A DNA stretch of 64,000 nucleotides from an uncultured Eubacteriales bacterium (lineage in GTDB: Bacteria; Bacillota; Clostridia; Christensenellales; CAG-314), in assembly GCA_900544545.1 (NCBI GenBank), contig UQVY01000006.1, positions 54,779 through 118,778 on the forward strand. The letters are read 5' to 3'. The notes beneath the pieces are model-generated. The model made no database searches, was not told the DNA's origin, and saw only the letters and a program-made list of their open reading frames with translations. Numbering within the stretch: position 1 is the first letter of the stretch; every line of letters begins with the position of its first letter. Position numbers and translations under genes: made by a program. Positions 8,132 to 15,686 of this stretch are shown one piece after another.

Positions 8132-8407
8132 TCACTTGAAAATATCCTTGAAAGCCGTTTTCTGTCTTCCTCCGCCGTAGGTCAGAGAAACGAGATTCGT
8201 CGCGTTCAGCTCTAAATTCCCGTCGTCCACGTCGAATTTATTGGCGGTTATTCCGCTTCCGCGCACGATAAGAACGCCATCCTCGAGCGAAATCTGAGCC
8301 TCCTTATCGACGAGCGTCTTTACGCCCGTTACTCCCGTAATCTTCATAACAGTTCCGTTTTCGTTTCCGTTAAGCGTCAGAGAATGATTTTTCATTTTTT
8401 CCTCCAT
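8132..8407 (-). CDS. yabP: Sporulation protein YabP/YqfC family
   Basis: A small beta-rich protein of 91 residues, or 87 if translation starts at the second ATG (8395). The core, ITGVTGVKTLVDKEAQISL followed by GVLIVRGSGI and a C-terminal TYGGG, fits the YabP/YqfC family, which acts during spore formation. Both starts are plausible: the first ATG has AAAGG upstream; the second has a stronger GGAGG site lying inside the first four codons. It heads the yabP-yabQ-divIC unit, 120 bases downstream of the pnp stop codon. Confidence 0.82.
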   Translation of the reverse strand: MEEKMKNHSLTLNGNENGTVMKITGVTGVKTLVDKEAQISLEDGVLIVRGSGITANKFDVDDGNLELNATNLVSLTYGGGRQKTAFKDIFK

Positions 8408-8461
8408 AGACCTTTCTTTAATCAGTTTATGCCCGAGGAGAACGATTTTATTCGTCGCACG

Positions 8462-8491
8462 AAAAAAGCGGCAGGAAATAATCCCTGCCGC
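8462..8491 (-). terminator. Terminator of pnp
   Basis: On the minus strand GCGGCAGG pairs with CCTGCCGC (plus 8468-8475 and 8484-8491) across an 8-base loop and is followed by six Ts. It lies 19 bases after the pnp stop and separates pnp from yabP. Confidence 0.85.
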
Positions 8492-8509
8492 ATAAAAATC
8501 CAATTCCGA

Positions 8510-10648
8510 TTATTTAACTTTTTCAACAATCTCGAGAAGCTTGAGATCGATTCTGTTCTTGATTGTATCGACCTTAGTAATCTGAACTCTTACTCTGTCG
8601 CCCTCTGAAAGAACGTCGGAAACCTTTTCCACTCTGTTCTTGCTGAGCTTGCTGATATGAATCATTCCGTCCTTGCCTGGAGTAAGCTCTACGAAAGCTC
8701 CGGTAGGCTCGAGAATCTTAACGACCTTGCCTTCAAATTCGTCGCCCACCTCGGGATCCTTAACGATTCCCATAATAATAGCCTTGGCTTTCTTGCTCAT
8801 AGCTTCGTCGCAGGTCGCGATAAAGACCGTACCGTCGTCCATAATATCGATTTTCACGCCCGTTTCGTCGATAATCTTATTGATGGTCTTTCCGCCGCTT
8901 CCGATAACGTCCTTAATCTTATCCTTATCGATAGCAAAGCTTATAATCTTGGGCGCGTATTTGCTGAGAGCTTCTCTGGGCTTGTCGATAACCTGCGTCA
9001 TCTTGTCGAGAATATAGTATCTGCCTTCCTTTGCCTGAGCAAGAGCTTTTTCGAGAATTTCTCTGTCGATGCCCTTGATTTTGATATCCATCTGAATCGC
9101 GGTAATGCCATTTCTCGTTCCGGCAACCTTGAAGTCCATATCGCCGAGGAAGTCTTCAAGCCCCTGAATATCCGAAAGGATAGCGAGCTTATCGTGTTCG
9201 ACGTCCTTCATAAGTCCCATAGCGATACCGGCTACCGGAGCTTTAAGAGGCACGCCCGCGTCCATAAGAGCAAGAGTGCTGCCGCAGACGCTCGCCTGAG
9301 AAGTACTGCCGTTACTGCTGACGACTTCGCTGACCGTTCTTATAGCGTAGGGGAACTCGATTTCCGACGGAATAACAGGCTCCAGCGCTCTTTCGGCAAG
9401 CGCACCGTGACCGATTTCTCTTCTTCCGGGGCTCTTGAGCGGTTTAGCTTCGCCCGTGCTGTACGGCGGCATATTGTAGTGGTGCATATATCTCTTGAAT
9501 ACTTCGTCGTCAAGACCTTCGAGCTTCTGGACTTCGCTTATCGTTCCGAGAGTAGCCGTAGAGATAACCTGAGTCATACCTCTCGTGAAGCACGCGCTGC
9601 CGTGAACTCTCGGGAGCAGACCGACTTCGCACCAGATAGGTCTTATATCCGTAAGACCTCTTCCGTCGGGACGGACGCCTTCGTTAAGGATTCTCGCTCT
9701 TACCTTTTCCTTGGTCATCGTATAGAGCGAGTCGCCTACGTAAGGAACGACTTCGGGATAAGTCTCGGCAAAATGTTCTTTGCACTTGGCTTCGACTTCG
9801 TCCTGATTCTTCTGACGCTCGGCTCTGTCGAAGGTTTTAAGAGCCTCGGTGAGCATTTCGTCCGCGTATTCCCTGACTGCTTTTTCGTATTCTTCGGGAA
9901 CTTTATGAATAGTGATTTCCTTCTTGGGTTTACCGACTTCTTTAACTATAAAGTCGATGAACTCGCACTGTCTCTTGATTTCTTCGTGACCGAAAAGAAT
10001 TGCTCCGAGCATTTCGTCTTCACTGATTTCCTGACTGCCCGCTTCGACCATCATTATAGCATCCTTCGTGCCGGAAAGATTCAAAGCAAGTCTGCTCTCT
10101 TCTCTCTGACGGCTGTCGGGATTGATTACGTATTTATCGCCGATAAGACCGACTACTACGCTTCCGGTGGGACCGGCAAACGGAATGTCGCTTATGGAAA
10201 GGGCGATAGACGAACCTATCATAGCGAAAACCTCGGGCGGGGTATCTACATCTACGGAAAGAGCCGTCGCCACCACCGCTACGTCGTTGAAGAATCCTTT
10301 CGGGAAAAGAGGTCTTATAGGTCTGTCGATAAGTCTCGAAGTCAGAATGGCTTTATCGCTCGCTCTGCCCTCTCTTTTCTTGAAGCCGCCGGGAATCTTG
10401 CCTACCGCGTACATCTTTTCTTCGTAGTCTACTCCCAACGGGAAGAAGTCTATACCGTCTCTCGGCGAAGCCGCAAGCGTAACGTTGACCATTACCGCAG
10501 TTTCTCCGCATCTCACGATACAGCTTCCGTTGGCTTGTTCGGCGTACTTGCCGATTTCCACACTCATAGTTCTGCCGCCGACTTCAGTTTCGAATACATA
10601 GTATTCTCTGTTGCCGATGTGCATTGTCTTTTTGATATACTCGCTCAT
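8510..10648 (-). CDS. pnp: Polyribonucleotide nucleotidyltransferase (PNPase)
   Basis: At 712 residues this is the full usual length of PNPase, the phosphorolytic 3'-5' exoribonuclease of RNA turnover. Two RNase PH domains are visible (first with FFPLGVDYEEKMYAVGKIPG, second with GRREIGHGALAERAL), then a KH domain (KDVIGSGGKTINKIIDETG) and a C-terminal S1 domain (EFEGKVVKILEPTGAFVEL). Phosphate-binding and catalytic features of the second core (for example DFKVAGTRNGITAIQMD) are intact. GGAGG precedes the ATG. It follows rpsO, a widespread pairing. Its coding sequence lacks TTA, CTA and TCA codons almost throughout. Confidence 0.98.
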   Translation of the reverse strand: MSEYIKKTMHIGNREYYVFETEVGGRTMSVEIGKYAEQANGSCIVRCGETAVMVNVTLAASPRDGIDFFPLGVDYEEKMYAVGKIPGGFKKREGRASDKAILTSRLIDRPIRPLFPKGFFNDVAVVATALSVDVDTPPEVFAMIGSSIALSISDIPFAGPTGSVVVGLIGDKYVINPDSRQREESRLALNLSGTKDAIMMVEAGSQEISEDEMLGAILFGHEEIKRQCEFIDFIVKEVGKPKKEITIHKVPEEYEKAVREYADEMLTEALKTFDRAERQKNQDEVEAKCKEHFAETYPEVVPYVGDSLYTMTKEKVRARILNEGVRPDGRGLTDIRPIWCEVGLLPRVHGSACFTRGMTQVISTATLGTISEVQKLEGLDDEVFKRYMHHYNMPPYSTGEAKPLKSPGRREIGHGALAERALEPVIPSEIEFPYAIRTVSEVVSSNGSTSQASVCGSTLALMDAGVPLKAPVAGIAMGLMKDVEHDKLAILSDIQGLEDFLGDMDFKVAGTRNGITAIQMDIKIKGIDREILEKALAQAKEGRYYILDKMTQVIDKPREALSKYAPKIISFAIDKDKIKDVIGSGGKTINKIIDETGVKIDIMDDGTVFIATCDEAMSKKAKAIIMGIVKDPEVGDEFEGKVVKILEPTGAFVELTPGKDGMIHISKLSKNRVEKVSDVLSEGDRVRVQITKVDTIKNRIDLKLLEIVEKVK

Positions 10649-10812
10649 TTTTCCTCCAAATTACATCTTTCCTCCGCGAAAAAAAATCGTCCGCGTCGGA
10701 GTCGTTTATTTAATACACCTTTTTAGTGTTATTATCGTCAAAAAAACGCAATATCTGCGCGCCGCGCCCGCGGCAGAAGAAATCGGGAGACGCCCGCCTT
10801 TATTTTGAAAGA

Positions 10813-10839
10813 GGCGAAAGAACCATTGCTTCTTTCGCC
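10813..10839 (-). terminator. Hairpin downstream of rpsO (terminator or processing site)
   Basis: On the minus strand GGCGAAAGAA pairs perfectly with TTCTTTCGCC around a 7-base loop, 14 bases after the rpsO stop, followed by TCTTTC. In other bacteria the rpsO-pnp gap holds a terminator and an RNase III site, so either role fits. Confidence 0.7.
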
Positions 10840-10853
10840 CCGCCCTTTACTTG

Positions 10854-11117
10854 TTATTTTCTTAATTCCAAACGTTCGATGATGGATCTGTATCTTTCGA
10901 TATCGGTGCTCTTCAGATAGTCGAGCAAGCCGCGCCTTTTACCGATCATAAGGAACAATCCGCGTCTGCTGTGGAAGTCCTTCTGGTGAGTTTTAAGGTG
11001 TTCGGTAAGGTGTTTGATCCTTTCGGTCAGAAGAGCGATCTGAACTTCGGGAGAACCCGTGTCGCCTTCGGTGCGCGCGAACTGATTGATAATTTCCTGT
11101 TTTCTGGTTGCGTCCAT
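10854..11117 (-). CDS. rpsO: 30S ribosomal protein S15
   Basis: A protein of 87 residues (89 if the upstream ATG at 11123 is used), matching S15. The family core GDTGSPEVQIALLTERI and the rRNA-binding segment KDFHSRRGL followed by KRRGLLDYL are intact. S15 binds 16S rRNA early in assembly of the small-subunit platform. The ATG at 11117 is preferred because the AAGGAG site is then 8 bases upstream, not 2. It is the first gene of the rpsO-pnp unit and has its own promoter and a structured leader. Confidence 0.97.
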   Translation of the reverse strand: MDATRKQEIINQFARTEGDTGSPEVQIALLTERIKHLTEHLKTHQKDFHSRRGLFLMIGKRRGLLDYLKSTDIERYRSIIERLELRK

Positions 11118-11123
11118 TTTCAT

Positions 11124-11204
11124 TTCTCCTTATTTCTATTCGCCGAAAACCCTGTAAAGCGACGGAACCCGCTCAACCGAGAAATCGGTATGCTTTTTCA
11201 AAAG
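11124..11204 (-). promoter_or_regulatory. Structured 5' leader of rpsO, candidate S15 autoregulatory element
   Basis: The ~80-base leader can form three small hairpins on the minus strand: GGCTTTT/AAGC, ACCGA/TCGGT and AGCG/CGCT. S15 is known to repress its own mRNA through leader structures in several bacterial groups. I could not match this leader to a described class, so the regulatory role is an inference. Confidence 0.4.
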
Positions 11205-11211
11205 CCTTAAT

Positions 11212-11240
11212 ATAATACCACAATTTGCCGCCGATGTAAA
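11212..11240 (-). promoter_or_regulatory. Sigma-A promoter of rpsO
   Basis: TTTACA (plus 11235-11240) and TATTAT (11212-11217) are 17 bases apart on the minus strand, with TG one base before the -10. Confidence 0.75.
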
Positions 11241-11251
11241 CTGTTTTTCGG

Positions 11252-12718
11252 CTACTTTACGGAATTAAAACCGAAAAAAGTTTTTTTGCCCTCCCAATTC
11301 GCGTCTCCTCTTTCGACGTAAAGCTTCACGTCCTTCGTATCGGCGAATCTTTCTATTCTTACGCCCGTTTCTCCGCCGCCGACGAATACTCTTTTGGATA
11401 TTCCGTTGGAACCGCAGGCTATAATCGACTTGCATTCCTCCATAATATCGATATTGTATAGGCACTGAAATCCGCTCTTCGCGTAGCCTACGTTTTCGAG
11501 ATTGCCCGTCATATATTTCTGCCGGTAAAGATAATACGGCTTATAACCGGCGTCGGAAAGAGCTTTTCGCGCATAATCGACCATTTCCGAAACTTCGTTT
11601 TCGGGAGCGGAACTTATATTCTCCTCTTTCATAGTGCTTCCTCTCTTCAGCGCAAGCGTATGAACGGTTACGTTTTCGGGAGCGAGAGCCGCGCATTTAT
11701 CGAGAGAATCGCGGAAAATCTCCGCGTTTTCACCCGGAAGTCCGGCAATCAGGTCCATATTGACCGTAAATCCGTATTCCTTCACGCGTTTAAGCGTATC
11801 AACCACGTCTTCGGGAGTGTGTCTGCGATTGATTTTTGCAAGAGTATCGGCGTTCATCGTCTGGGGATTGACCGAAACCCTGTCTACCTTCATTTTTTCA
11901 AAAAGCTTCAGGTGCTCTTCGGTTATCGTATCGGGACGGCCCGCCTCGACCGTGAATTCCTCGATTTTTACGCCCGAGAGCGGCGAGAGAATCTCCCCGA
12001 GATTTTCCGCGCTTATGGCCGTGGGAGTTCCTCCGCCGACGTAGACATTATCGAGCCTCAGACCGTTATCGCGGACAATCTCCAGAGCGTTTTCGACTTC
12101 CTTACGGGCTACGCGGACGTAATCGTCGACGTATTTTCCTATTCTCGCGATAACTCCGCCCGTAAAACTGCAATAGACGCACTTGCTTACGCAGAACGGA
12201 ATCCCGACGTATATATCGACCGCTCTTCGGTCGTCGTTGAGAAGTCCTCTCTGCATTTCGGCTATCTCGCGAAGAAGCTTTATCTTGCTCTCGGAAACCC
12301 CGAAGGTTTCCCGAAGCCCGACCGTCGGATCAAGTCCTTCGTTTTCCAGCTCGTAATAAATCTTCGTAGGTCTTATTCCCGTCAGCGAACCCCACGGAAT
12401 CGTCTTCCCCGAAATCTCCGAAAGAGCCGAATAAAGCAGCGCCTTGGAATGCCTTTTCACGAGCTTCTTTTCGGTAAGAGCGTCGGAATTATCGGGAAGA
12501 AGAAATTCCGAGGAAAAACCCCTCGAATAAAGCGAAAATCTGTCCTTGCAGAGGCGCCCGTCCCTGCTCCAACGATGTTCGATTGTTATATCGCCGTCGT
12601 TTACTCCCTCAAAATCCGACGAAAATCGATAAGAATTGGCAATTCCGAAAAGCTTACATACGTCGAGAAGCTCGGAGGCGTAGTCCGACCTGTCGGTTTT
12701 AAGTATCACTTCAGCCAA
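11252..12718 (-). CDS. hemZ: Radical SAM coproporphyrinogen dehydrogenase-like protein HemZ
   Basis: A 488-residue radical SAM protein. A family-specific N-terminal region (about 1-165, with WGSLTGIRPTK) precedes the radical SAM core. The iron-sulfur cysteines are C176, C180 and C183 in CVSKCVYC, and GGGTPT follows as in HemN relatives. HemZ proteins of Firmicutes are annotated as oxygen-independent coproporphyrinogen III oxidases; the true reaction in anaerobes that lack the rest of haem synthesis is uncertain. The gene overlaps the upstream hydrolase gene by 13 bases, a common pairing in Clostridia. Confidence 0.88.
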   Translation of the reverse strand: MAEVILKTDRSDYASELLDVCKLFGIANSYRFSSDFEGVNDGDITIEHRWSRDGRLCKDRFSLYSRGFSSEFLLPDNSDALTEKKLVKRHSKALLYSALSEISGKTIPWGSLTGIRPTKIYYELENEGLDPTVGLRETFGVSESKIKLLREIAEMQRGLLNDDRRAVDIYVGIPFCVSKCVYCSFTGGVIARIGKYVDDYVRVARKEVENALEIVRDNGLRLDNVYVGGGTPTAISAENLGEILSPLSGVKIEEFTVEAGRPDTITEEHLKLFEKMKVDRVSVNPQTMNADTLAKINRRHTPEDVVDTLKRVKEYGFTVNMDLIAGLPGENAEIFRDSLDKCAALAPENVTVHTLALKRGSTMKEENISSAPENEVSEMVDYARKALSDAGYKPYYLYRQKYMTGNLENVGYAKSGFQCLYNIDIMEECKSIIACGSNGISKRVFVGGGETGVRIERFADTKDVKLYVERGDANWEGKKTFFGFNSVK

Positions 12719-13377
12719 ATGTTAACGTCCTTTTCCCTTCCGAGAGTGGTTTCCCTTCCGTGTCCCGACAGCACGCGGTAATCGCCGTCTATGCGACTGA
12801 TAAGTTTAAGCGATTCGTTGAGCTTCCTCGAAGAACCCTGCGGAAAATCGGTGCGTCCGACGCTTCCGGCAAAAAGAGTGTCCCCCGAAAACATAAGCCC
12901 GTCGATAAAATAAATCACGCTTCCTTCGGAATGCCCGGGAGTCTTTATATAGCTGACTTTAATGCTTCCGTCGGCAAAAACGATTTCGCCTTCGGGAAGA
13001 GGCTCAGCCGTGTTGCAGTCGGCGGCTTTGACGCCCCAGACGCCTGCGCAGTACGCCGCTCTGTGGCAATAATCGATATCCTTTTCCTCGACGTAAACGT
13101 GAATCTTGTCCTTTTCGTCAACGCCCGAAAGATTCCCGTCGTAGCCGCTTATTTTCTCCCGATAATACGAATCGAGAAACGGATCTACTCCGCCGACGTG
13201 ATCGAAATGCCCGTGAGTCAGAAGAATCCCGCGGAGAACGAGCTTTTCTTTACGGAGATAATCTGCTATCTGCTCGTAGCCGCTTTCCGCGACGTCAATA
13301 ACGATTGCGTTGTGTTTATCGTCGGTCACGACGTAACAATTGGTCGGAAGACTTCCGATCTGAAAGAGTTTGTACAT
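12706..13377 (-). CDS. MBL-fold metallo-hydrolase (glyoxalase II-like, YqgX type)
   Basis: A 223-residue metallo-beta-lactamase-fold protein. The metal ligands are present: THGHFDH (near residue 65), H157 region in TPGHSEG, GDTLF for the bridging aspartate, and LSGHGRETTLG near the end. Family members hydrolyse thioesters such as hydroxyacylglutathione analogues, but in Clostridia the substrate is usually unknown. The ATG at 13377 has a GAGGT site; the frame extends 13 codons upstream without one. It is translationally coupled to hemZ. The 146-base gap behind relA shows no clear promoter. Confidence 0.88.
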   Translation of the reverse strand: MYKLFQIGSLPTNCYVVTDDKHNAIVIDVAESGYEQIADYLRKEKLVLRGILLTHGHFDHVGGVDPFLDSYYREKISGYDGNLSGVDEKDKIHVYVEEKDIDYCHRAAYCAGVWGVKAADCNTAEPLPEGEIVFADGSIKVSYIKTPGHSEGSVIYFIDGLMFSGDTLFAGSVGRTDFPQGSSRKLNESLKLISRIDGDYRVLSGHGRETTLGREKDVNIWLK

Positions 13378-13523
13378 TTTTACCTCTGAACGAATAAAAT
13401 CCGTATTGTTTTGCATTTTTCGGCTGCTCCGAGACGGATAAAATCCGCAAATTCAGCCTGTTCATTCGGATTTCTGCCGCCGAAAATCCTCCGCAAGCCG
13501 CAAACCGAAATCCTCTGCGATTA

Positions 13524-15686
13524 TCAGTTGGTTGTCCGGAAAACGTCTATGGTGGACGGAAGACTTCTGAGCTTGGTCATAAGCATTTCAAGCTGGCTCT
13601 GGTTGCTTATTTCCACGGAAACGAGAGCGACGGCGTTATGATTCTTGTCCTTCCTCGCGTTAATGGACATAAGAGAAAGTCCTTCGCCGGAAATCACTTT
13701 GGTTATATCGGCGAAAACCTCGCCTTTGTTTTCGGAAACTATCTGAATCGTCGCAAGGAAGGTTGCGCTTCCGTCGGTTGCAGCCCATTCGGCTTCGATA
13801 AGCCTTTCGGACTCGAGACCTTTTATGCTCGGACAATCCGCGCGGTGAATGGTTATTCCGCGTCCGTGAGAAACGTAGCCGATTATCTTATCCCCGGGGA
13901 CGGGAGAACAGCACATAGAAAACCTTACGAGCGGCTTTTCGTAGCCCTTGATGATTACAGAGTTTTCTCTTCCCTTCGGAACGGCGGGAGAATCGGACTT
14001 TTCTTCCTTTCTCGGACGGGCGACGTGAGTGAAGTTAGCCATCTTCATTATTATCTGATTGACAGATACTCCGCCGTAACCTATGCTCGCGTACATCTCG
14101 TCGATATTCGTATAGGAATACCTCTCGAAAACGCTTTCGAGAGCCTCGGGAGTCATAAGAGCCGAAGGGTTATAACCGCGGGACTTTATTTCCGATTCGA
14201 GCATCGATTTTCCCGTCCGGATATACTCGTCCTTCATTTCACGCTTGAAAAACTGCCTTATCTTCGCCTTCGCGCTCGAAGTTCGCACGATCTTCAGCCA
14301 ATCCCTCGACGGGCCCTTGCTGTTCTGGTTTATCATTATCTCAACCGTATCGCCGGTTTCGAGAACGGTATCGAGAGTAGCGATTTTTCCGCCGATTTTC
14401 GCGCCCACGCATTTGTTTCCGACCTCGCTGTGAATTGCGTACGCGAAATCGAGAGCCGTGCTTCCAGCAATCATCTTGATTACGTCGCCTTTGGGCGTGA
14501 AAACGTAAACCTCGTTGGTTATCCGTATATCCCTTCTTATTATGTCGAGAAATTCGTGACAATCCGCAAGCTCGTTTCCGTAATTCAGAACGTCCTGTAC
14601 CCATTTGAGGTTGTCGTTCATCTTCTTATCGGTCTTTCCGTCGGCTTCTTTATACTTCCAGTGCGCAGCTATACCGAATTCGGCTATCTTGTGCATCTCG
14701 TGAGTTCTTATCTGAATCTCTATGGGCGTCGAACCTACGAAAACCGTCGTATGAAGGCTCTGATAAAGATTGGGCTTGGGCGCGGCGATGTAATCCTTGA
14801 CTCTTCCGGGCATAGGTATCCAGGTCGAATGAATCACGCCGAGAAGCGCATAACAATCCTGAACGGTATCTACGATGACGCGGACGGCGGTCAGATCGAA
14901 AATCTGATCGATGGTCTTGTTGTGATTCTTCATCTTCTTGTAGATACTGTAAAAATGCTTGGTGCGTCCGAAAACTTCGCCCTCCATGTGCATTTCTTCG
15001 AGAATCTTCCTCAGCCTTATTATTATCGTTTCGACTATCTCGGCACGAACCTCCTTTTTCAGGGCGATTGCGTGAGCGATTGCGTCGTAGGCTGGTCTGT
15101 CGAGAAATTTAAGCGCAAGGTCTTCGAGTTCGCATTTGATCGGAGAAATACCCAGCCTTCCCGCAAGAGGCGCGTAAATATCCAGCGTTTCTCTCGCCAT
15201 TATCGTCTGTCTTTCGGGACTTAAATATTGAAGAGAACGCATATTGTGCAGTCTGTCGGCAAGCTTTATTATCAGCACGCGGATATCCTTTGCCATCGCG
15301 AAAAACATCTTCCTTATGTTTTCCGCCTGCTCTTCTTCCTTGGAATGGAAATGAATCTTCTCGAGCTTGGTTACGCCCTTTACAAGGTCGGCTATCTCGT
15401 CGCCGAATTTCTCCCTGAGCATTTCGTCGGTAACGTAGGTATCCTCGACCGTATCGTGAAGAAGAGCCGCACAGATCGTCGGCGCGTCAAGTCCGAGGTC
15501 CACGAGAATATCCGCAACTACCACCGGATGAGTGATATACGGACGTCCGCTCGCTCTGAACTGATTTGCGTGAGCGTCTCTCGCAAGCGTAAAAGCCTCG
15601 TTGATAAGCTTGAAGTTCGTCGGATAATAATGCCTGAGCTTCGCAATAAGATTGTCTATGGTGATTTCAGCCGGTTCGGTTTGCAT
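13524..15686 (-). CDS. relA: Bifunctional (p)ppGpp synthetase/hydrolase, RelA/SpoT family
   Basis: A 720-residue Rel protein controlling the stringent response. In order: an HD hydrolase domain (YITHPVVVAD, then ALLHDTVEDT), a synthetase domain (RVKDYIAAPKPNLYQSLHT), a TGS domain (VYVFTPKGDVIKM), a zinc-finger/helical region (RFSMCCSPVPGDKIIGYV) and a C-terminal ACT domain ending RTTN. Both HD and synthetase signatures are intact, so it should make and degrade the alarmone. Its start overlaps recJ by 20 bases; in many Firmicutes recJ, apt and relA are neighbours, and here apt is absent. Confidence 0.97.
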   Translation of the reverse strand: MQTEPAEITIDNLIAKLRHYYPTNFKLINEAFTLARDAHANQFRASGRPYITHPVVVADILVDLGLDAPTICAALLHDTVEDTYVTDEMLREKFGDEIADLVKGVTKLEKIHFHSKEEEQAENIRKMFFAMAKDIRVLIIKLADRLHNMRSLQYLSPERQTIMARETLDIYAPLAGRLGISPIKCELEDLALKFLDRPAYDAIAHAIALKKEVRAEIVETIIIRLRKILEEMHMEGEVFGRTKHFYSIYKKMKNHNKTIDQIFDLTAVRVIVDTVQDCYALLGVIHSTWIPMPGRVKDYIAAPKPNLYQSLHTTVFVGSTPIEIQIRTHEMHKIAEFGIAAHWKYKEADGKTDKKMNDNLKWVQDVLNYGNELADCHEFLDIIRRDIRITNEVYVFTPKGDVIKMIAGSTALDFAYAIHSEVGNKCVGAKIGGKIATLDTVLETGDTVEIMINQNSKGPSRDWLKIVRTSSAKAKIRQFFKREMKDEYIRTGKSMLESEIKSRGYNPSALMTPEALESVFERYSYTNIDEMYASIGYGGVSVNQIIMKMANFTHVARPRKEEKSDSPAVPKGRENSVIIKGYEKPLVRFSMCCSPVPGDKIIGYVSHGRGITIHRADCPSIKGLESERLIEAEWAATDGSATFLATIQIVSENKGEVFADITKVISGEGLSLMSINARKDKNHNAVALVSVEISNQSQLEMLMTKLRSLPSTIDVFRTTN

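Noticed and set aside
8657..10726. A 689-codon open frame on the plus strand
   Set aside because: It is antisense and in register to pnp, whose every domain is recognised; there is no separate promoter or family resemblance.
13378..13416. Upstream extension of the MBL-fold hydrolase to an earlier ATG
   Set aside because: That ATG has no ribosome-binding site, while the ATG at 13377 has GAGGT at good spacing.
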